Source: Hyphobacterium indicum
GTDB lineage: Bacteria; Pseudomonadota; Alphaproteobacteria; Caulobacterales; Maricaulaceae
DNA length: 64,000 nt
Assembly (NCBI RefSeq): GCF_003129605.1
Contig: NZ_QBDX01000001.1
Location: forward strand, 1 to 64,000
Reading direction: 5' to 3'
The position numbers and the translations under genes were made by a program. Below the pieces are notes generated by a model that worked only from the letters and a program-made list of their open reading frames with translations, was not told the origin of the DNA and searched no databases. Positions 8,188 to 16,770 of the stretch are shown here, one piece after another (the stretch's first letter is position 1; each line of letters opens with the position of its first letter).

Positions 8188-9450
8188 TCAAGCGGGTCTC
8201 CGCTTCCGCGTTCGCCAGCCAACGATGCCTGTGACGAGCAGTAGGATGAGCGACCCGATTCCCATCCACAATAGCATGGCATCAATGGACATCAGGAACA
8301 TCAGGCTATCGATATTGCCGGTTTTCCAGAAGACCCATTCACCCGCTAGTTGGGTGGCCAGCATTTCGCTGCCGGTCGACAGAATCACAATCCCGTCTCC
8401 GGTCGCCGGGTCGAGGCGGGCAACCGTGTTTATGGCAGGACCATTTTTTCCGTCATGCCCGATTATGTATCCACCCACATTGTTGGGGGCGTAGAGCATG
8501 GGCCCGATCCCCCATATATCCGCGCCCATCTGCGACGCATGAGGGGTCTGCATCAAATCCAGTGACGCCTCGGTCAGGACAGATTGAGCACCCGGCGCTG
8601 CCTGCGCATTGATGAAAATGGCGAGGTCGTCGGCGGACGTGAAGAGCGATGTGGCCGCCAGCGCCGTATACCAGCGGAAAAGTTGGGTATTGCCGTTCAG
8701 GTCATAATTTTCGGCAAGGCCCAGTCGTAGCGCCTCTTCATGATCGAATGTGGTGCGCTCCATGCCGAGCGGGACAAAAACGCGCTCGGACATGAACTCG
8801 GCAAAGGACTGACCGGACACGCCTTCGATCAGTAATTGAAGAATTGTGTAGCCGCCGCCGGAATAATTCCATTCACTGCCCGGCTCGGAACCCAGTTCGA
8901 CAATCCCGCTATTTCCCGGCGACGCATCGCGTGCGCGTATCAGCGACTCTTCGAGCGTCTGAAGGTCCTCCGGGCCATCAAATCCGTCATATCCCAGACC
9001 ATCGCCCAGCCCGGCGGTGTGGCTGAGCAGCCGCCGGACCGTCACACCGGACGTATCAAATTCGCTGTCAGGCAATTGCCAGCGGGTGAGATAGTCCGAA
9101 ACCGGATGATCGAGATCGATTGCGCCGTCTTCAACCAGCGTCATGACGCCCCAGGCTGTCAGCCATTTGCCGAGCGAGGCCGCCTGGAAGACCGAAGATC
9201 CGTCAACTGGATCACCCGTCGAGAAGCTGTAGCGCCGGGTAACAGCGCCGGCTTCCAGAACCAGAAGGACCAGATTACCCGAATGGTCACGCTCGACAAT
9301 CCGGGTAGCCGCCTCAACAAAACTCGCGGCGTCGTCTGCTGGCGTCAGAGCGGACCGGCCCCAGCCCTCACTCGTCGCAACAAAGACCAGCACAATCCAG
9401 GCTGTGATCGCCGCAACCATGCCAAGAGACAGGAAGACTATGCGTTTCAT
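8188..9450 (-). CDS. Membrane-anchored serine hydrolase (beta-lactamase/class C-like)
   Basis: This 420-residue protein has one N-terminal transmembrane segment (residues about 4-27), a periplasmic penicillin-binding-like domain, and a second helix near the C-terminus followed by a basic tail. The SxxK nucleophile motif SLGK is at about residues 92-95, the second motif is YSGG, and the third-motif equivalent is HDGKNG. Family members are D-peptidases, esterases or lactamases; the substrate cannot be told. ATG 9450 is preceded by GGAGA, while upstream in-frame codons overlap the preceding gene. It is the last gene of a four-gene leftward operon behind an AraC regulator. Confidence 0.85.
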   Translation of the reverse strand: MKRIVFLSLGMVAAITAWIVLVFVATSEGWGRSALTPADDAASFVEAATRIVERDHSGNLVLLVLEAGAVTRRYSFSTGDPVDGSSVFQAASLGKWLTAWGVMTLVEDGAIDLDHPVSDYLTRWQLPDSEFDTSGVTVRRLLSHTAGLGDGLGYDGFDGPEDLQTLEESLIRARDASPGNSGIVELGSEPGSEWNYSGGGYTILQLLIEGVSGQSFAEFMSERVFVPLGMERTTFDHEEALRLGLAENYDLNGNTQLFRWYTALAATSLFTSADDLAIFINAQAAPGAQSVLTEASLDLMQTPHASQMGADIWGIGPMLYAPNNVGGYIIGHDGKNGPAINTVARLDPATGDGIVILSTGSEMLATQLAGEWVFWKTGNIDSLMFLMSIDAMLLWMGIGSLILLLVTGIVGWRTRKRRPA

Positions 9451-9475
9451 ATCAGATCTCCGATTCTTATGCGGC

Positions 9476-9979
9476 TTATGCCGGCGCACTGCTGATGAGC
9501 GCGATTGCGGCAAGGATGTAGAGTCCGGCGGTCAGAACGCTGCCGAGTGACCGGATATGATTGAGCCGGGTCCAGCGGCGGCCATAGACCTGCCAGTAGG
9601 CTGCGGCTTCAGGGCTTGCCGGATCGAGTGAATCCAGACGGTTATTCATCGGCACATTGCCAAACAGCGTCATAAGGAAGACCGACGGAATATAGATGGT
9701 CGGTGCGAGGAAGAGCGCGGCGAGCGCCGGGCCCTCGACGGCCGAGGCACCATAGACCGCAAACAGGATCGACAGCACCGGGATCAACAGGATTCCGGCC
9801 ACGAACTGGGTCCGGATCACGGTCTTGTTGATCTGCTGCATCGCCTGGATACCGGCGTTGGGTTCGGCCCGCAGCAGGCCGGCCATGATGAATTCGGAGA
9901 AGGCGGAAAACACACCGCCAACAATAGCGCTCCAGAGCGCCAGGAAGGCGCAGGCATAGAGGGGCCATTCATGGGTCAT
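9476..9979 (-). CDS. DUF1772 membrane protein
   Basis: This 167-residue protein has four hydrophobic helices. It contains the DUF1772 pattern with a FSAFSEFIM segment, an INKTVIRTQF segment after the first loop, and a conserved P-MNNRLD motif before the third helix. DUF1772 includes fungal anthrone oxygenase; most bacterial members are uncharacterised. It sits in a leftward operon between a DUF4345 gene and a serine hydrolase, 25 bases upstream of the latter. Function is unknown. Confidence 0.8.
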   Translation of the reverse strand: MTHEWPLYACAFLALWSAIVGGVFSAFSEFIMAGLLRAEPNAGIQAMQQINKTVIRTQFVAGILLIPVLSILFAVYGASAVEGPALAALFLAPTIYIPSVFLMTLFGNVPMNNRLDSLDPASPEAAAYWQVYGRRWTRLNHIRSLGSVLTAGLYILAAIALISSAPA

Positions 9980-10018
9980 GATTCTTGTCCTTGATTTGAT
10001 GACAGAAAAGGAAGGCGT

Positions 10019-10453
10019 TCAGACGATGACGCCGTCGAATTCGTCCTCGTTCCGGCCTTGCTGTTTCCGGGATGGCGAGGCGAGCCAGAGGGCTGAAAGC
10101 GTGGCTGCGATGCCCAGCTCGATCACCATGGCGGCGATGAGGGAGTCCGGCGGCAAGCCGTGCAGCATCAGGCTGATAAGTCGCCCCGCGCCATAGCTGC
10201 CGTAGAGGGTGGCTCCGATGGCCAGCGCCAGTTCGGCAAAGCGGATTCTGACGGCGCCGGCCAGCATGACGGCGCTGGCAACCAGAAGAACGCCGCCGGG
10301 TGCCGCCAGCTCGGACATCAGTCCGGGGTCGCTGTCGATGACAACATGGCTCATCGCCAGGAAGTCTTGCGGGACCAGGATCAGCGCACCGCCAATCCCG
10401 CCCAGAAGTGCACCGGCTGTGGCCAGAGCGGATCGTGTAACAAGCCGGTTCAT
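10019..10453 (-). CDS. DUF4345-like small membrane protein
   Basis: This 144-residue protein has four predicted helices, with an early GGALILVPQDFLA segment and a later ALAIGATLYGSYGAGRLISL segment. That arrangement is typical of DUF4345 proteins. ATG 10453 overlaps the TGA of the upstream NmrA-like gene (ATGA), so translation is coupled. Similar genes are often carried near AraC regulators and NmrA dehydrogenases. No catalytic residues are apparent. Confidence 0.7.
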   Translation of the reverse strand: MNRLVTRSALATAGALLGGIGGALILVPQDFLAMSHVVIDSDPGLMSELAAPGGVLLVASAVMLAGAVRIRFAELALAIGATLYGSYGAGRLISLMLHGLPPDSLIAAMVIELGIAATLSALWLASPSRKQQGRNEDEFDGVIV

Positions 10454-11295
10454 TGTGCCGTCTCCCACACACCCGTCGCGGCAACATCGCGGGCATAGTC
10501 CGCAAAATCTTTCGGAGGCCGGCCCAGCGCACGCTGGATACCGTCGGTCAGATGCGCATTTCGGCCATCCAGAACGGTCGAGAACAGATAATCCAGCATC
10601 CAGACAACATCTTTTGGCGCGCCGGATTTTTCGACTTCGGCGACAAAACCGTCATGCGGCACATCCACATAGACAATTTCGCGACCGGTTGCCTGCGACA
10701 GGTCGGCGGCGACATCGGCGAGGCTCATCAATCGCGGGCCGCTGACCTCGTAGATTTCGCCAATATGCCGGTCTTGTGTGAAAGCGGCCACGGCCACATC
10801 GGCGATGTCATCGACATCAACAAAGGGCTCGACCTGATCGCCGGCCGGCAGTGTAATCGTGCCGTTCTGCACCATGTCGATGAACGCGCCTTCGGAGAAA
10901 TTCTGGTTGAACCAGCTGGCGCGGACAATGGTCCATTCGAGGCCGGATGACTGGACAATCCGCTCGCACGCTTGCGCTTCTTCCTCGCCGCGTCCCGAAA
11001 GCAGGACCAGCCGTTTGACACCGGTGCGTTTGGCAAGAGCGACGAAGGCTGCAATCGCGTCGGCCGCGCCTGGCATGGCGAGATCCGGCGCATAATTGAT
11101 GTAGGCAGCGGATACGCCGTCGAGACAGGCCTCCCAGCCTTGCTCATTGTGCCAGTCGAAAGACGGCACCGAGCCGCGCGATCCGATGCGGACCGCCTGG
11201 CCGGCAGCTTCCAGGCGCTCGGCGACGCGCCGTCCGGTCTTTCCGGTGCCGCCCAGTACGAGGGTGAGGCCTTGTGGGGTGATTTGCGTGTTCAT
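10450..11295 (-). CDS. NmrA/TMR-like NAD(P)H-binding protein
   Basis: This 281-residue atypical SDR has the nucleotide motif LVLGGTGKTGRRVAERL near residue 12. It has RIGSRG after the second strand, VKRLVLLSGRG at the fourth, and WFNQNFSEG plus PFVDVDDIADV in the substrate domain. This resembles NmrA and quinone reductase 2-like regulators. ATG 11295 has a GGAGC ribosome site; the longer frame lacks support. First gene of the leftward unit NmrA-DUF4345-DUF1772-hydrolase, starting 106 bases downstream of the AraC gene. A redox-sensing or quinone-reduction role is inferred. Confidence 0.85.
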   Translation of the reverse strand: MNTQITPQGLTLVLGGTGKTGRRVAERLEAAGQAVRIGSRGSVPSFDWHNEQGWEACLDGVSAAYINYAPDLAMPGAADAIAAFVALAKRTGVKRLVLLSGRGEEEAQACERIVQSSGLEWTIVRASWFNQNFSEGAFIDMVQNGTITLPAGDQVEPFVDVDDIADVAVAAFTQDRHIGEIYEVSGPRLMSLADVAADLSQATGREIVYVDVPHDGFVAEVEKSGAPKDVVWMLDYLFSTVLDGRNAHLTDGIQRALGRPPKDFADYARDVAATGVWETAQ

Positions 11296-11401
11296 TGACT
11301 TGCTCCATTTGGGGTTTGCAAGTCGAGGCATAAGGGTCGGCGGCATCCGTCTCTTGCCCGCGCGCGTCAAAGATTTGACCGATCACGTCAAAGACGGTTT
11401 T

Positions 11402-12409
11402 TCAGTCGTTGCCGGACCCCAGCCGGTAGGAGCGGGGCGTTTCACCTGCCCATCGTTTGAAGGCACGGCTAAAAGCGCTCTGCTCGGAAAATCCCGTCAG
11501 GAAGGCCACTTCAGCCAGGCTGTAGCTTGTTTCGCGCAGCAGTCGCCGGGCCAGCTCCTTTCGCGCCATATCCACGACGCTCTGGAAGGAATGCCCCTGT
11601 TCCGAAAGCCGTCTTTGAAGCGTGCGCGATCCAAGGCCCAGTTTCGACGCAATTCGCGACAGATTCGGCACGCCATCGCTGAGCTCTTCGGTCACCGCCC
11701 GCCGGACTTGCGGTTCGAGCGCGTCATCGACGTTCAGCGAGGCCAGCTCTTTCTCCAGATGCCGATCAAAGAAACTGGCAATCGTTTCATCGCCGAGCCG
11801 GTTGGGCGCATCGATCTGCGCCTTACTCACCTGCAGGGCATCGCGGCCGGATTCGAAATGAACCGGACATCCGAAATGGCGCTCATAGGCTGCAACGGGG
11901 CCTCTCGGCGAATGCTTGAAATGAACAGAAATCGGCTGGAAATCGGCCGTCGTCACCTCGCGGCAGATCACATCCACTGCCGCCATGCTGGCTTCATTCG
12001 ACAACAGCATGCCGGCCCGACCGTCGCCGGACTTTTCGAGGCAGAAGAATAATTCCCCGCCGGATTGTTCGAGATGATAGGTTTCAGCGCTCCCCAGAAC
12101 GTGGCCATAGCGCTCTGAACGCGAATAAGAGCCGCGCAGGCTGGGCGCGGATTTCCAGGCGAGGCCGAAAGCACCATACTCATCCGTTCGCATCGATGCT
12201 CCGATACGCCACGGCAATGAAAGTCCGTTCGGATCCCGATCCGCCATCGCCTCGAAGAAATCATAATAGTCTGCCGACGCGATCAGATGCGCCGGGTCAA
12301 TTGCTCCGCCGGGGTCCAGCCCCAGCGCCTCCAGCAAATCTTGCGTTTCAACGCCCGGCGATACCTGGCTGATGACCTTGTAGACATAGAGAGATGTAAT
12401 CTTCGACAT
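11402..12409 (-). CDS. AraC-family regulator (OruR/ArgR-like, DUF arabinose-binding N-domain)
   Basis: This 335-residue protein has an N-terminal ligand domain typical of the OruR/MmsR type (about residues 20-200). The C-terminal double helix-turn-helix has LSRIASKLGLGSRTLQRRL and SLAEVAFLTGFSEQSAFSRAFKRW. A TTG two codons upstream of ATG 12409 is possible but ATG is preferred. It faces the NmrA operon in the same direction and is its most likely regulator. The gap of 106 bases would hold the target promoter. The divergent gene upstream is the UbiH-type hydroxylase. Confidence 0.88.
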   Translation of the reverse strand: MSKITSLYVYKVISQVSPGVETQDLLEALGLDPGGAIDPAHLIASADYYDFFEAMADRDPNGLSLPWRIGASMRTDEYGAFGLAWKSAPSLRGSYSRSERYGHVLGSAETYHLEQSGGELFFCLEKSGDGRAGMLLSNEASMAAVDVICREVTTADFQPISVHFKHSPRGPVAAYERHFGCPVHFESGRDALQVSKAQIDAPNRLGDETIASFFDRHLEKELASLNVDDALEPQVRRAVTEELSDGVPNLSRIASKLGLGSRTLQRRLSEQGHSFQSVVDMARKELARRLLRETSYSLAEVAFLTGFSEQSAFSRAFKRWAGETPRSYRLGSGND

Positions 12410-12552
12410 GTCCAAAGCTATAGGGCATTTTTCGCATCGTCCGAAGCAAATCCGGGTCGAGCCGCTATTTCGTCATTGGTGTAACGGTCTCGGCTGACCC
12501 TGCGGCAGTGCGCCCCTTTCGCGTTCAGCCAACCCGTATAAAGTCATGCGCC

Positions 12553-13818
12553 ATGACAACGTCTTTCGATAGTGATGTGATTGTGCTCGGCGGCGGGCTG
12601 GCAGGACAGACCCTGGCGCTGGCGCTGGATCAGGCCGGCGTGTCGGTGACGCTGGTCGATGCCGCCCCGCTGGACGATATGCTGGCACCGGAATTCGATG
12701 GCCGCGCTTCGGCGCTGGCCTACACCTCTTTCCGCATGCTGGAAGTGATTGGCGCCGCAGACCGCATGCGCGAGCATGTCCAGCGGATCGAGCATATTCT
12801 GGTCTGCGATGGCCGCCCTTATGGCGGACCAAGGCCCGGCGGTCCGGGGCCGCACACCCTGCATTTTGACCGCCGTGAAATACACCCGGAAGACGAGGGT
12901 GAGCCTTTGGGCTGGATGTGTGAAAACCGCCATACCCGCCATGCGCTGACCGCCTGTCTGAAAGCACGCAAGGACATAAGGCTGGTCGCGCCGGTCAAGG
13001 CGGATCGCTGGGCGCATATTCCCGGCGGAATCGAATTGTATCTGGACGATGGCCACGTCCTGCGCGCGCGCCTTCTCTGCGCCAGTGATGGCAAATTCTC
13101 CCGCTCGCGTCAGCAGGCCGGCACACGCACCGCCGGCTGGGGCTATAACCAGACCGGCATTGTCGCCACCGTCGAGCATGAACAGCCGCATGAAGGCGTC
13201 GCCTATGAATACTTCCTGCCGGGCGGCCCCTTTGCCATCCTCCCGCTGCCGGGCCATCGGTCCTCGCTTGTCTGGACCGAGCGCACAGACATCGCCAACG
13301 CCATCCTGAAACTGGACGCGGACGGCTTTCAGGCCGAGCTCGACAAGCGTTTCGGAGATTTTCTCGGCGCGGTGAAGGAAACCGGCCCGCGCTGGGGCTA
13401 TCCGCTGTCGGTGAAATTCGCCGAGCGGTTTTATGAAGACCGCATCGCCTATGTCGGCGATGCCGCGCGCGGCATTCACCCGCTGGCCGGGCAGGGCTTC
13501 AATCTGGGTATTCGCGATGCGGCCGCCCTGGCCGAGGTTCTGGCCGATGCCAAATCCCTGGGGCTGGAGCTCGGCTCACCGGTCACGCTGCAGCGCTATG
13601 CCAAATGGCGCAAACTCGATTCCATGGGGCTGGTCGCGGCCACCGACATGTTCAACCGTCTGTTTTCAAACGATATCGGCCCGCTGCGCCTGGCGCGCGG
13701 GCTCGGTCTGTCACTGGTCGACAGAATTCCCGCCGCCCGGCAATTCTTCATGCGTGAAGCGGGCGGCGAGACCGGTGATCTTCCGAAACTGTTACGCGGC
13801 GAAACGCTCGCGGCTTAG
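12553..13818 (+). CDS. UbiH/UbiF/COQ6-family FAD monooxygenase
   Basis: This 421-residue flavoprotein hydroxylase has an N-terminal Rossmann FAD motif VIVLGGGLAGQTLALAL and a second FAD motif YVGDAARGIHPLAGQGFNLGIRDA. A Y-N-Q-TGIVATVEHE segment lies in the middle. Family members hydroxylate the ubiquinone ring at C-5, C-6 or C-1; the position catalysed here cannot be read from the sequence. ATG 12553 (MTTSFDSD) fits the family N-terminus; a GTG 15 codons upstream adds an unlikely basic leader. It is divergent from the AraC gene and convergent with a small hypothetical. Confidence 0.92.
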   Translation: MTTSFDSDVIVLGGGLAGQTLALALDQAGVSVTLVDAAPLDDMLAPEFDGRASALAYTSFRMLEVIGAADRMREHVQRIEHILVCDGRPYGGPRPGGPGPHTLHFDRREIHPEDEGEPLGWMCENRHTRHALTACLKARKDIRLVAPVKADRWAHIPGGIELYLDDGHVLRARLLCASDGKFSRSRQQAGTRTAGWGYNQTGIVATVEHEQPHEGVAYEYFLPGGPFAILPLPGHRSSLVWTERTDIANAILKLDADGFQAELDKRFGDFLGAVKETGPRWGYPLSVKFAERFYEDRIAYVGDAARGIHPLAGQGFNLGIRDAAALAEVLADAKSLGLELGSPVTLQRYAKWRKLDSMGLVAATDMFNRLFSNDIGPLRLARGLGLSLVDRIPAARQFFMREAGGETGDLPKLLRGETLAA

Positions 13819-13819
13819 C

Positions 13820-14092
13820 TCAGGCGACGCCGATCCTTGGTTCGCCGCCATCCTGTGCCTCGGAGGGACCGAACGCCCGGTCCAGCACATTGGTGGAATC
13901 CTGCGCCAGCTCGATGGCGGCGGTCAGGTGTTCCAGCACCTTCATGTTGTTGGACAACACTTTCAGTGCCTCCGGACGGTGGTCCCCGGCAATCTTGGTA
14001 CAGCGGATCAGAACGTCCGACCGCAATTCCATCAATATTTCTTCCAGCTTGTGACCAGCCGGATTAGAGTCTGATTTTAGAAAACGGGTCAT
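13820..14092 (-). CDS. Small helical hypothetical protein
   Basis: This 90-residue, mostly alpha-helical protein has a conserved-looking core (LEEILMELRSDVLIRC, ALKVLSNNMKVLEHLTAAIELA). ATG 14092 is chosen because AGGAGA lies seven bases upstream. It ends one base past the UbiH stop, in convergent orientation. There is no signal peptide or known domain. The amphipathic helices suggest a dimeric or partner-binding protein, but that is inference. Confidence 0.7.
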   Translation of the reverse strand: MTRFLKSDSNPAGHKLEEILMELRSDVLIRCTKIAGDHRPEALKVLSNNMKVLEHLTAAIELAQDSTNVLDRAFGPSEAQDGGEPRIGVA

Positions 14093-14177
14093 ATCCGTCT
14101 CCTTTCCATCCACAGAAAGCAGCATTAGAGCAGAAACGCGTTAATTTTCGGCTGACAGCAATCGGATACGATTCGAA

Positions 14178-15260
14178 TTGATACTGACTCTAGCCATTCT
14201 GGGCGGTGCGATCTGTCTTTTTCTGATCGCCATCCTTGCTGCCAAACGTCCTTTCGGGGCGGCGGATGGCGGCCTGTTATTCTGGCTGGCAGCACAAGGC
14301 GGCGCTTTCGGGACAATCGCGGTCAGTACAGGCATTCCCGAATTCTGGCCGATTGTCTGGCTGTCGCTGGGACAATTCCTGCTGTTCTGTCTGGGGCCTG
14401 CCCAGCTGATCTATGCACGCGCGAGTCTGTCCCGGCCGCTGGATATCTGGCCACAGATCGGGGCCATGGCCGGTGTCGCAACGGTGCTGGCGCTCCTGCC
14501 GCTCATCGTGCAGCTGGAAACGCGCTCGGGCGCCATCATTGCCAATTCCGCGCCGCGCTGGCTGATCTTTCTGCCCCTCGTGGCGCTTCTTGTTTCAGCT
14601 GCATGGCCGGTCATGGTGCTGCACATGGCCCGGCAGATGCGGCGCAAACTGAAGGACCGGTATTCCAATCTGAAAGCGATCGATCCAGGCTGGATGGAGG
14701 TCTGGGCGATTTCATCGCTGATTGTCATTCTCGCAGCGTTGCTGGCTGTGCCCACGTCCACCTTGGACATTTGGCCGGTCAATGTGCATGTTGTGGCCTT
14801 GCTCGGCTTTCAGATCCTGCAAGTGGCCTATGTCGCCCATCGCGGCCTGACTCGGCCCGGCATTTTCCTGTCGGCTCCGGCCAGCCCGGTCCGGCCTGCA
14901 GTCGATATCGCGGCCGCCCGCGCCGATTTCGAGGCGGTGAAGCGCCGTCTCGCCGAGAGCCGTCTTTTTCTCGACCCCGTCCTGACCGCCCCTCGGCTGT
15001 CGGACGAGATGGGATGGGCGCCCGAGCGCCTGACGCAGGCATTCCGGATCGGCGGCGAAACCAGTTTCCATGACGCCGTTCTGTCGGCCCGCCTTCAGGA
15101 GATGGAGCGGCTGGCCCGGGATCCTGCCAATGTGCGCGTGACCACGCTGGCGCTCGGCCTTGATGCGGGATTTGGCTCAAAATCTGCCATGTATGAGGCC
15201 TTCCGGCGCGAGTTGAACACCTCGCCCGCGGCTTGGCGGCGGCTTTTTGTGCATAAATAA
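14178..15260 (+). CDS. Membrane-bound AraC-type regulator
   Basis: This 360-residue protein has about seven hydrophobic helices over the first 230 residues and a cytoplasmic AraC helix-turn-helix domain at the C-terminus (SDEMGWAPERLTQAFRIGG, VTTLALGLDAGFGSKSAMYEAFRRE). Its layout, a multi-pass sensor plus AraC domain without an ordinary ligand domain, recurs in alphaproteobacteria. The only in-frame start near the first helix is TTG at 14178, a weak codon that implies low expression. A CPBP protease gene follows in the same direction 123 bases on. Confidence 0.82.
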   Translation: MILTLAILGGAICLFLIAILAAKRPFGAADGGLLFWLAAQGGAFGTIAVSTGIPEFWPIVWLSLGQFLLFCLGPAQLIYARASLSRPLDIWPQIGAMAGVATVLALLPLIVQLETRSGAIIANSAPRWLIFLPLVALLVSAAWPVMVLHMARQMRRKLKDRYSNLKAIDPGWMEVWAISSLIVILAALLAVPTSTLDIWPVNVHVVALLGFQILQVAYVAHRGLTRPGIFLSAPASPVRPAVDIAAARADFEAVKRRLAESRLFLDPVLTAPRLSDEMGWAPERLTQAFRIGGETSFHDAVLSARLQEMERLARDPANVRVTTLALGLDAGFGSKSAMYEAFRRELNTSPAAWRRLFVHK

Positions 15261-15383
15261 AGCACTGAATATTCTAATTAAAAACGTCCGGTTTGTCTTT
15301 CTATAGCCTTCCGGACGACGCGCTGGCGTTAAGCGGCTTGTCTACGCTCCGACATCTTCAACCGGTCATCACGGAGCCAGAAC

Positions 15384-16418
15384 ATGACATCATCTCACAC
15401 CGCATTCGAACCCCCCAATCGTAAATTCAAGATCATTCCGGCATTTGCTGGCGGGCTGGAAGTCGTCCTGCTGATCGGCGCGTCCACCGGCGCGGCGGTC
15501 ATGGCACAGTCCCTGTTCACACCCTCGCTGGGCGAAGCATTGGGGCTCGCAGGCAATGAACAGAACCTTCTGGGCGGCGCCTGGACAATGTTGCGGATTT
15601 TCGCTGTCCAGTATGGCGTACTGATCGGCCTGGCGGCGCTGTTCGGTCTTCTGCGCGGCCGCCATAGCCTGAAAAGTCACGCGCTGGGCAAGGGCAATCT
15701 CTCGACGCTTGGCATCATCAAATGGGGTGTTGCACTGGGCCTCGTCGCCGGCGCGCCGGCCACGCTCGTCCTTTTCCTGCAGGATGTGGCCCCGTTCGGG
15801 CAGGACACGCCCGTCTGGGCGGCCTTGCGTGAAACGCCATGGGATATGCGCTTCTGGACATTTCTCTTTGTCGGCAGTTTCGGTCTGGTGCCACTGCTAG
15901 AGGAAGTGACATGGCGGGGTTATGCGCTGGGCCGGATGACGGAAGTTATCGCGCCGGGTGCGGCCATCCTCTTTACGTCCGTGCCCTTTGCGCTGTTGCA
16001 CGTGCAATATGCCTCCACCGATCCGGCCATGATCGCCACCAGCGTTTCGGTCATGGTTGCCAGTCTCGCTTTCGCCTTTGCCACCTTGCGCACCGGCACA
16101 ATCTGGCCGGCTGTTCTCGGACACGCCATCATCAACTTGCCGGCGGATAGCTGGCTGGGCGCGGTTCAGCTCGGCCTGGCCGTTCTCGTTTTGATTGCCT
16201 TTTTCCGGCCGATCACGGCGGAAATCGGCAAATGGATCGCGCTCTTCTTCCGCTGGACCACCCTGCAGGCCTTTGTCGCACTGGTGCCGGTGATCCTTCT
16301 CGCGGGACTTGCCATGGCCTTTCAGGCCTATGCCTTTTGGATCGCGCTTGCGGTCTTTGTTCTGACGCTGGGCCTCGGTCTGATCTATCGCTCGGCCTGG
16401 CGGCACAAGCCCGCTTGA
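15384..16418 (+). CDS. CPBP (Rce1-like) intramembrane metalloprotease
   Basis: This 344-residue protein has eight or more helices. The CPBP catalytic motifs are present: EEVTWRGY (Glu173, Glu174, Arg178), ALLHVQY (His206) and GHAIIN (His247, Asn251). Family members process prenylated or bacteriocin-like peptides or act in immunity; many bacterial ones have no known substrate. Preceding it is a membrane AraC regulator on the same strand, a plausible partner. The region just downstream carries the phhB hairpin. Confidence 0.88.
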   Translation: MTSSHTAFEPPNRKFKIIPAFAGGLEVVLLIGASTGAAVMAQSLFTPSLGEALGLAGNEQNLLGGAWTMLRIFAVQYGVLIGLAALFGLLRGRHSLKSHALGKGNLSTLGIIKWGVALGLVAGAPATLVLFLQDVAPFGQDTPVWAALRETPWDMRFWTFLFVGSFGLVPLLEEVTWRGYALGRMTEVIAPGAAILFTSVPFALLHVQYASTDPAMIATSVSVMVASLAFAFATLRTGTIWPAVLGHAIINLPADSWLGAVQLGLAVLVLIAFFRPITAEIGKWIALFFRWTTLQAFVALVPVILLAGLAMAFQAYAFWIALAVFVLTLGLGLIYRSAWRHKPA

Positions 16419-16440
16419 TCCGGGGCGCGCAATCGGCATG

Positions 16441-16469
16441 CTGCCTCCCGCACAAGTAACGGGAGGCAG
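16441..16469 (+). promoter_or_regulatory. Perfect hairpin that buries the phhB ribosome binding site
   Basis: The 10-base arms CTGCCTCCCG (16441-16450) and CGGGAGGCAG (16460-16469) pair without mismatch around a 9-base loop. The 3' arm contains the GGGAGG ribosome binding site of phhB, whose ATG is two bases past the stem (16472). No T-run follows, so it is not a clear terminator of the CPBP gene. A stem this strong should hinder initiation unless something opens it. Confidence 0.7.
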
Positions 16470-16471
16470 TC

Positions 16472-16750
16472 ATGGCTGAAAAGATTGGCGCACAGAAAGC
16501 GGTTTCGGACCTGTCCGGATGGGACGTGGTCGACGGCCGCGATGCCATCCGCAAGGTTTTCCGCTTCGCGGACTTCAATGAAGCTTTCGGTTTCATGTCG
16601 CGCGTGGCGCTGAAAGCCGACCAGATGGACCACCATCCCGAATGGTTCAATGTCTACAACAAGGTGGATGTCTTGCTGTCGACGCACGACGCCGATGGCG
16701 TGACTACGCTCGATCTCGACCTCGCCCGCTTCATGGACGGCATTGCCTAG
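16472..16750 (+). CDS. phhB: 4a-hydroxytetrahydrobiopterin dehydratase (PCD)
   Basis: This 92-residue cytoplasmic enzyme carries out the dehydration of 4a-carbinolamine pterin in pterin recycling. The family signature DHHPEW (His54, His55) and the third active-site His72 (STHDADG) are all present, and its length fits the family (about 95-110). ATG 16472 follows GGGAGG at good spacing, but that site is within a hairpin stem. No phenylalanine hydroxylase is visible in this window. It is convergent with a secreted protein gene 20 bases away. Confidence 0.92.
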   Translation: MAEKIGAQKAVSDLSGWDVVDGRDAIRKVFRFADFNEAFGFMSRVALKADQMDHHPEWFNVYNKVDVLLSTHDADGVTTLDLDLARFMDGIA

Positions 16751-16770
16751 CGCCTTCCCGGCGGCAAATG

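Noticed and set aside
16441-16469. Hairpin as a terminator of the CPBP gene
   Set aside because: No T-run follows the stem and the phhB ATG starts two bases later.
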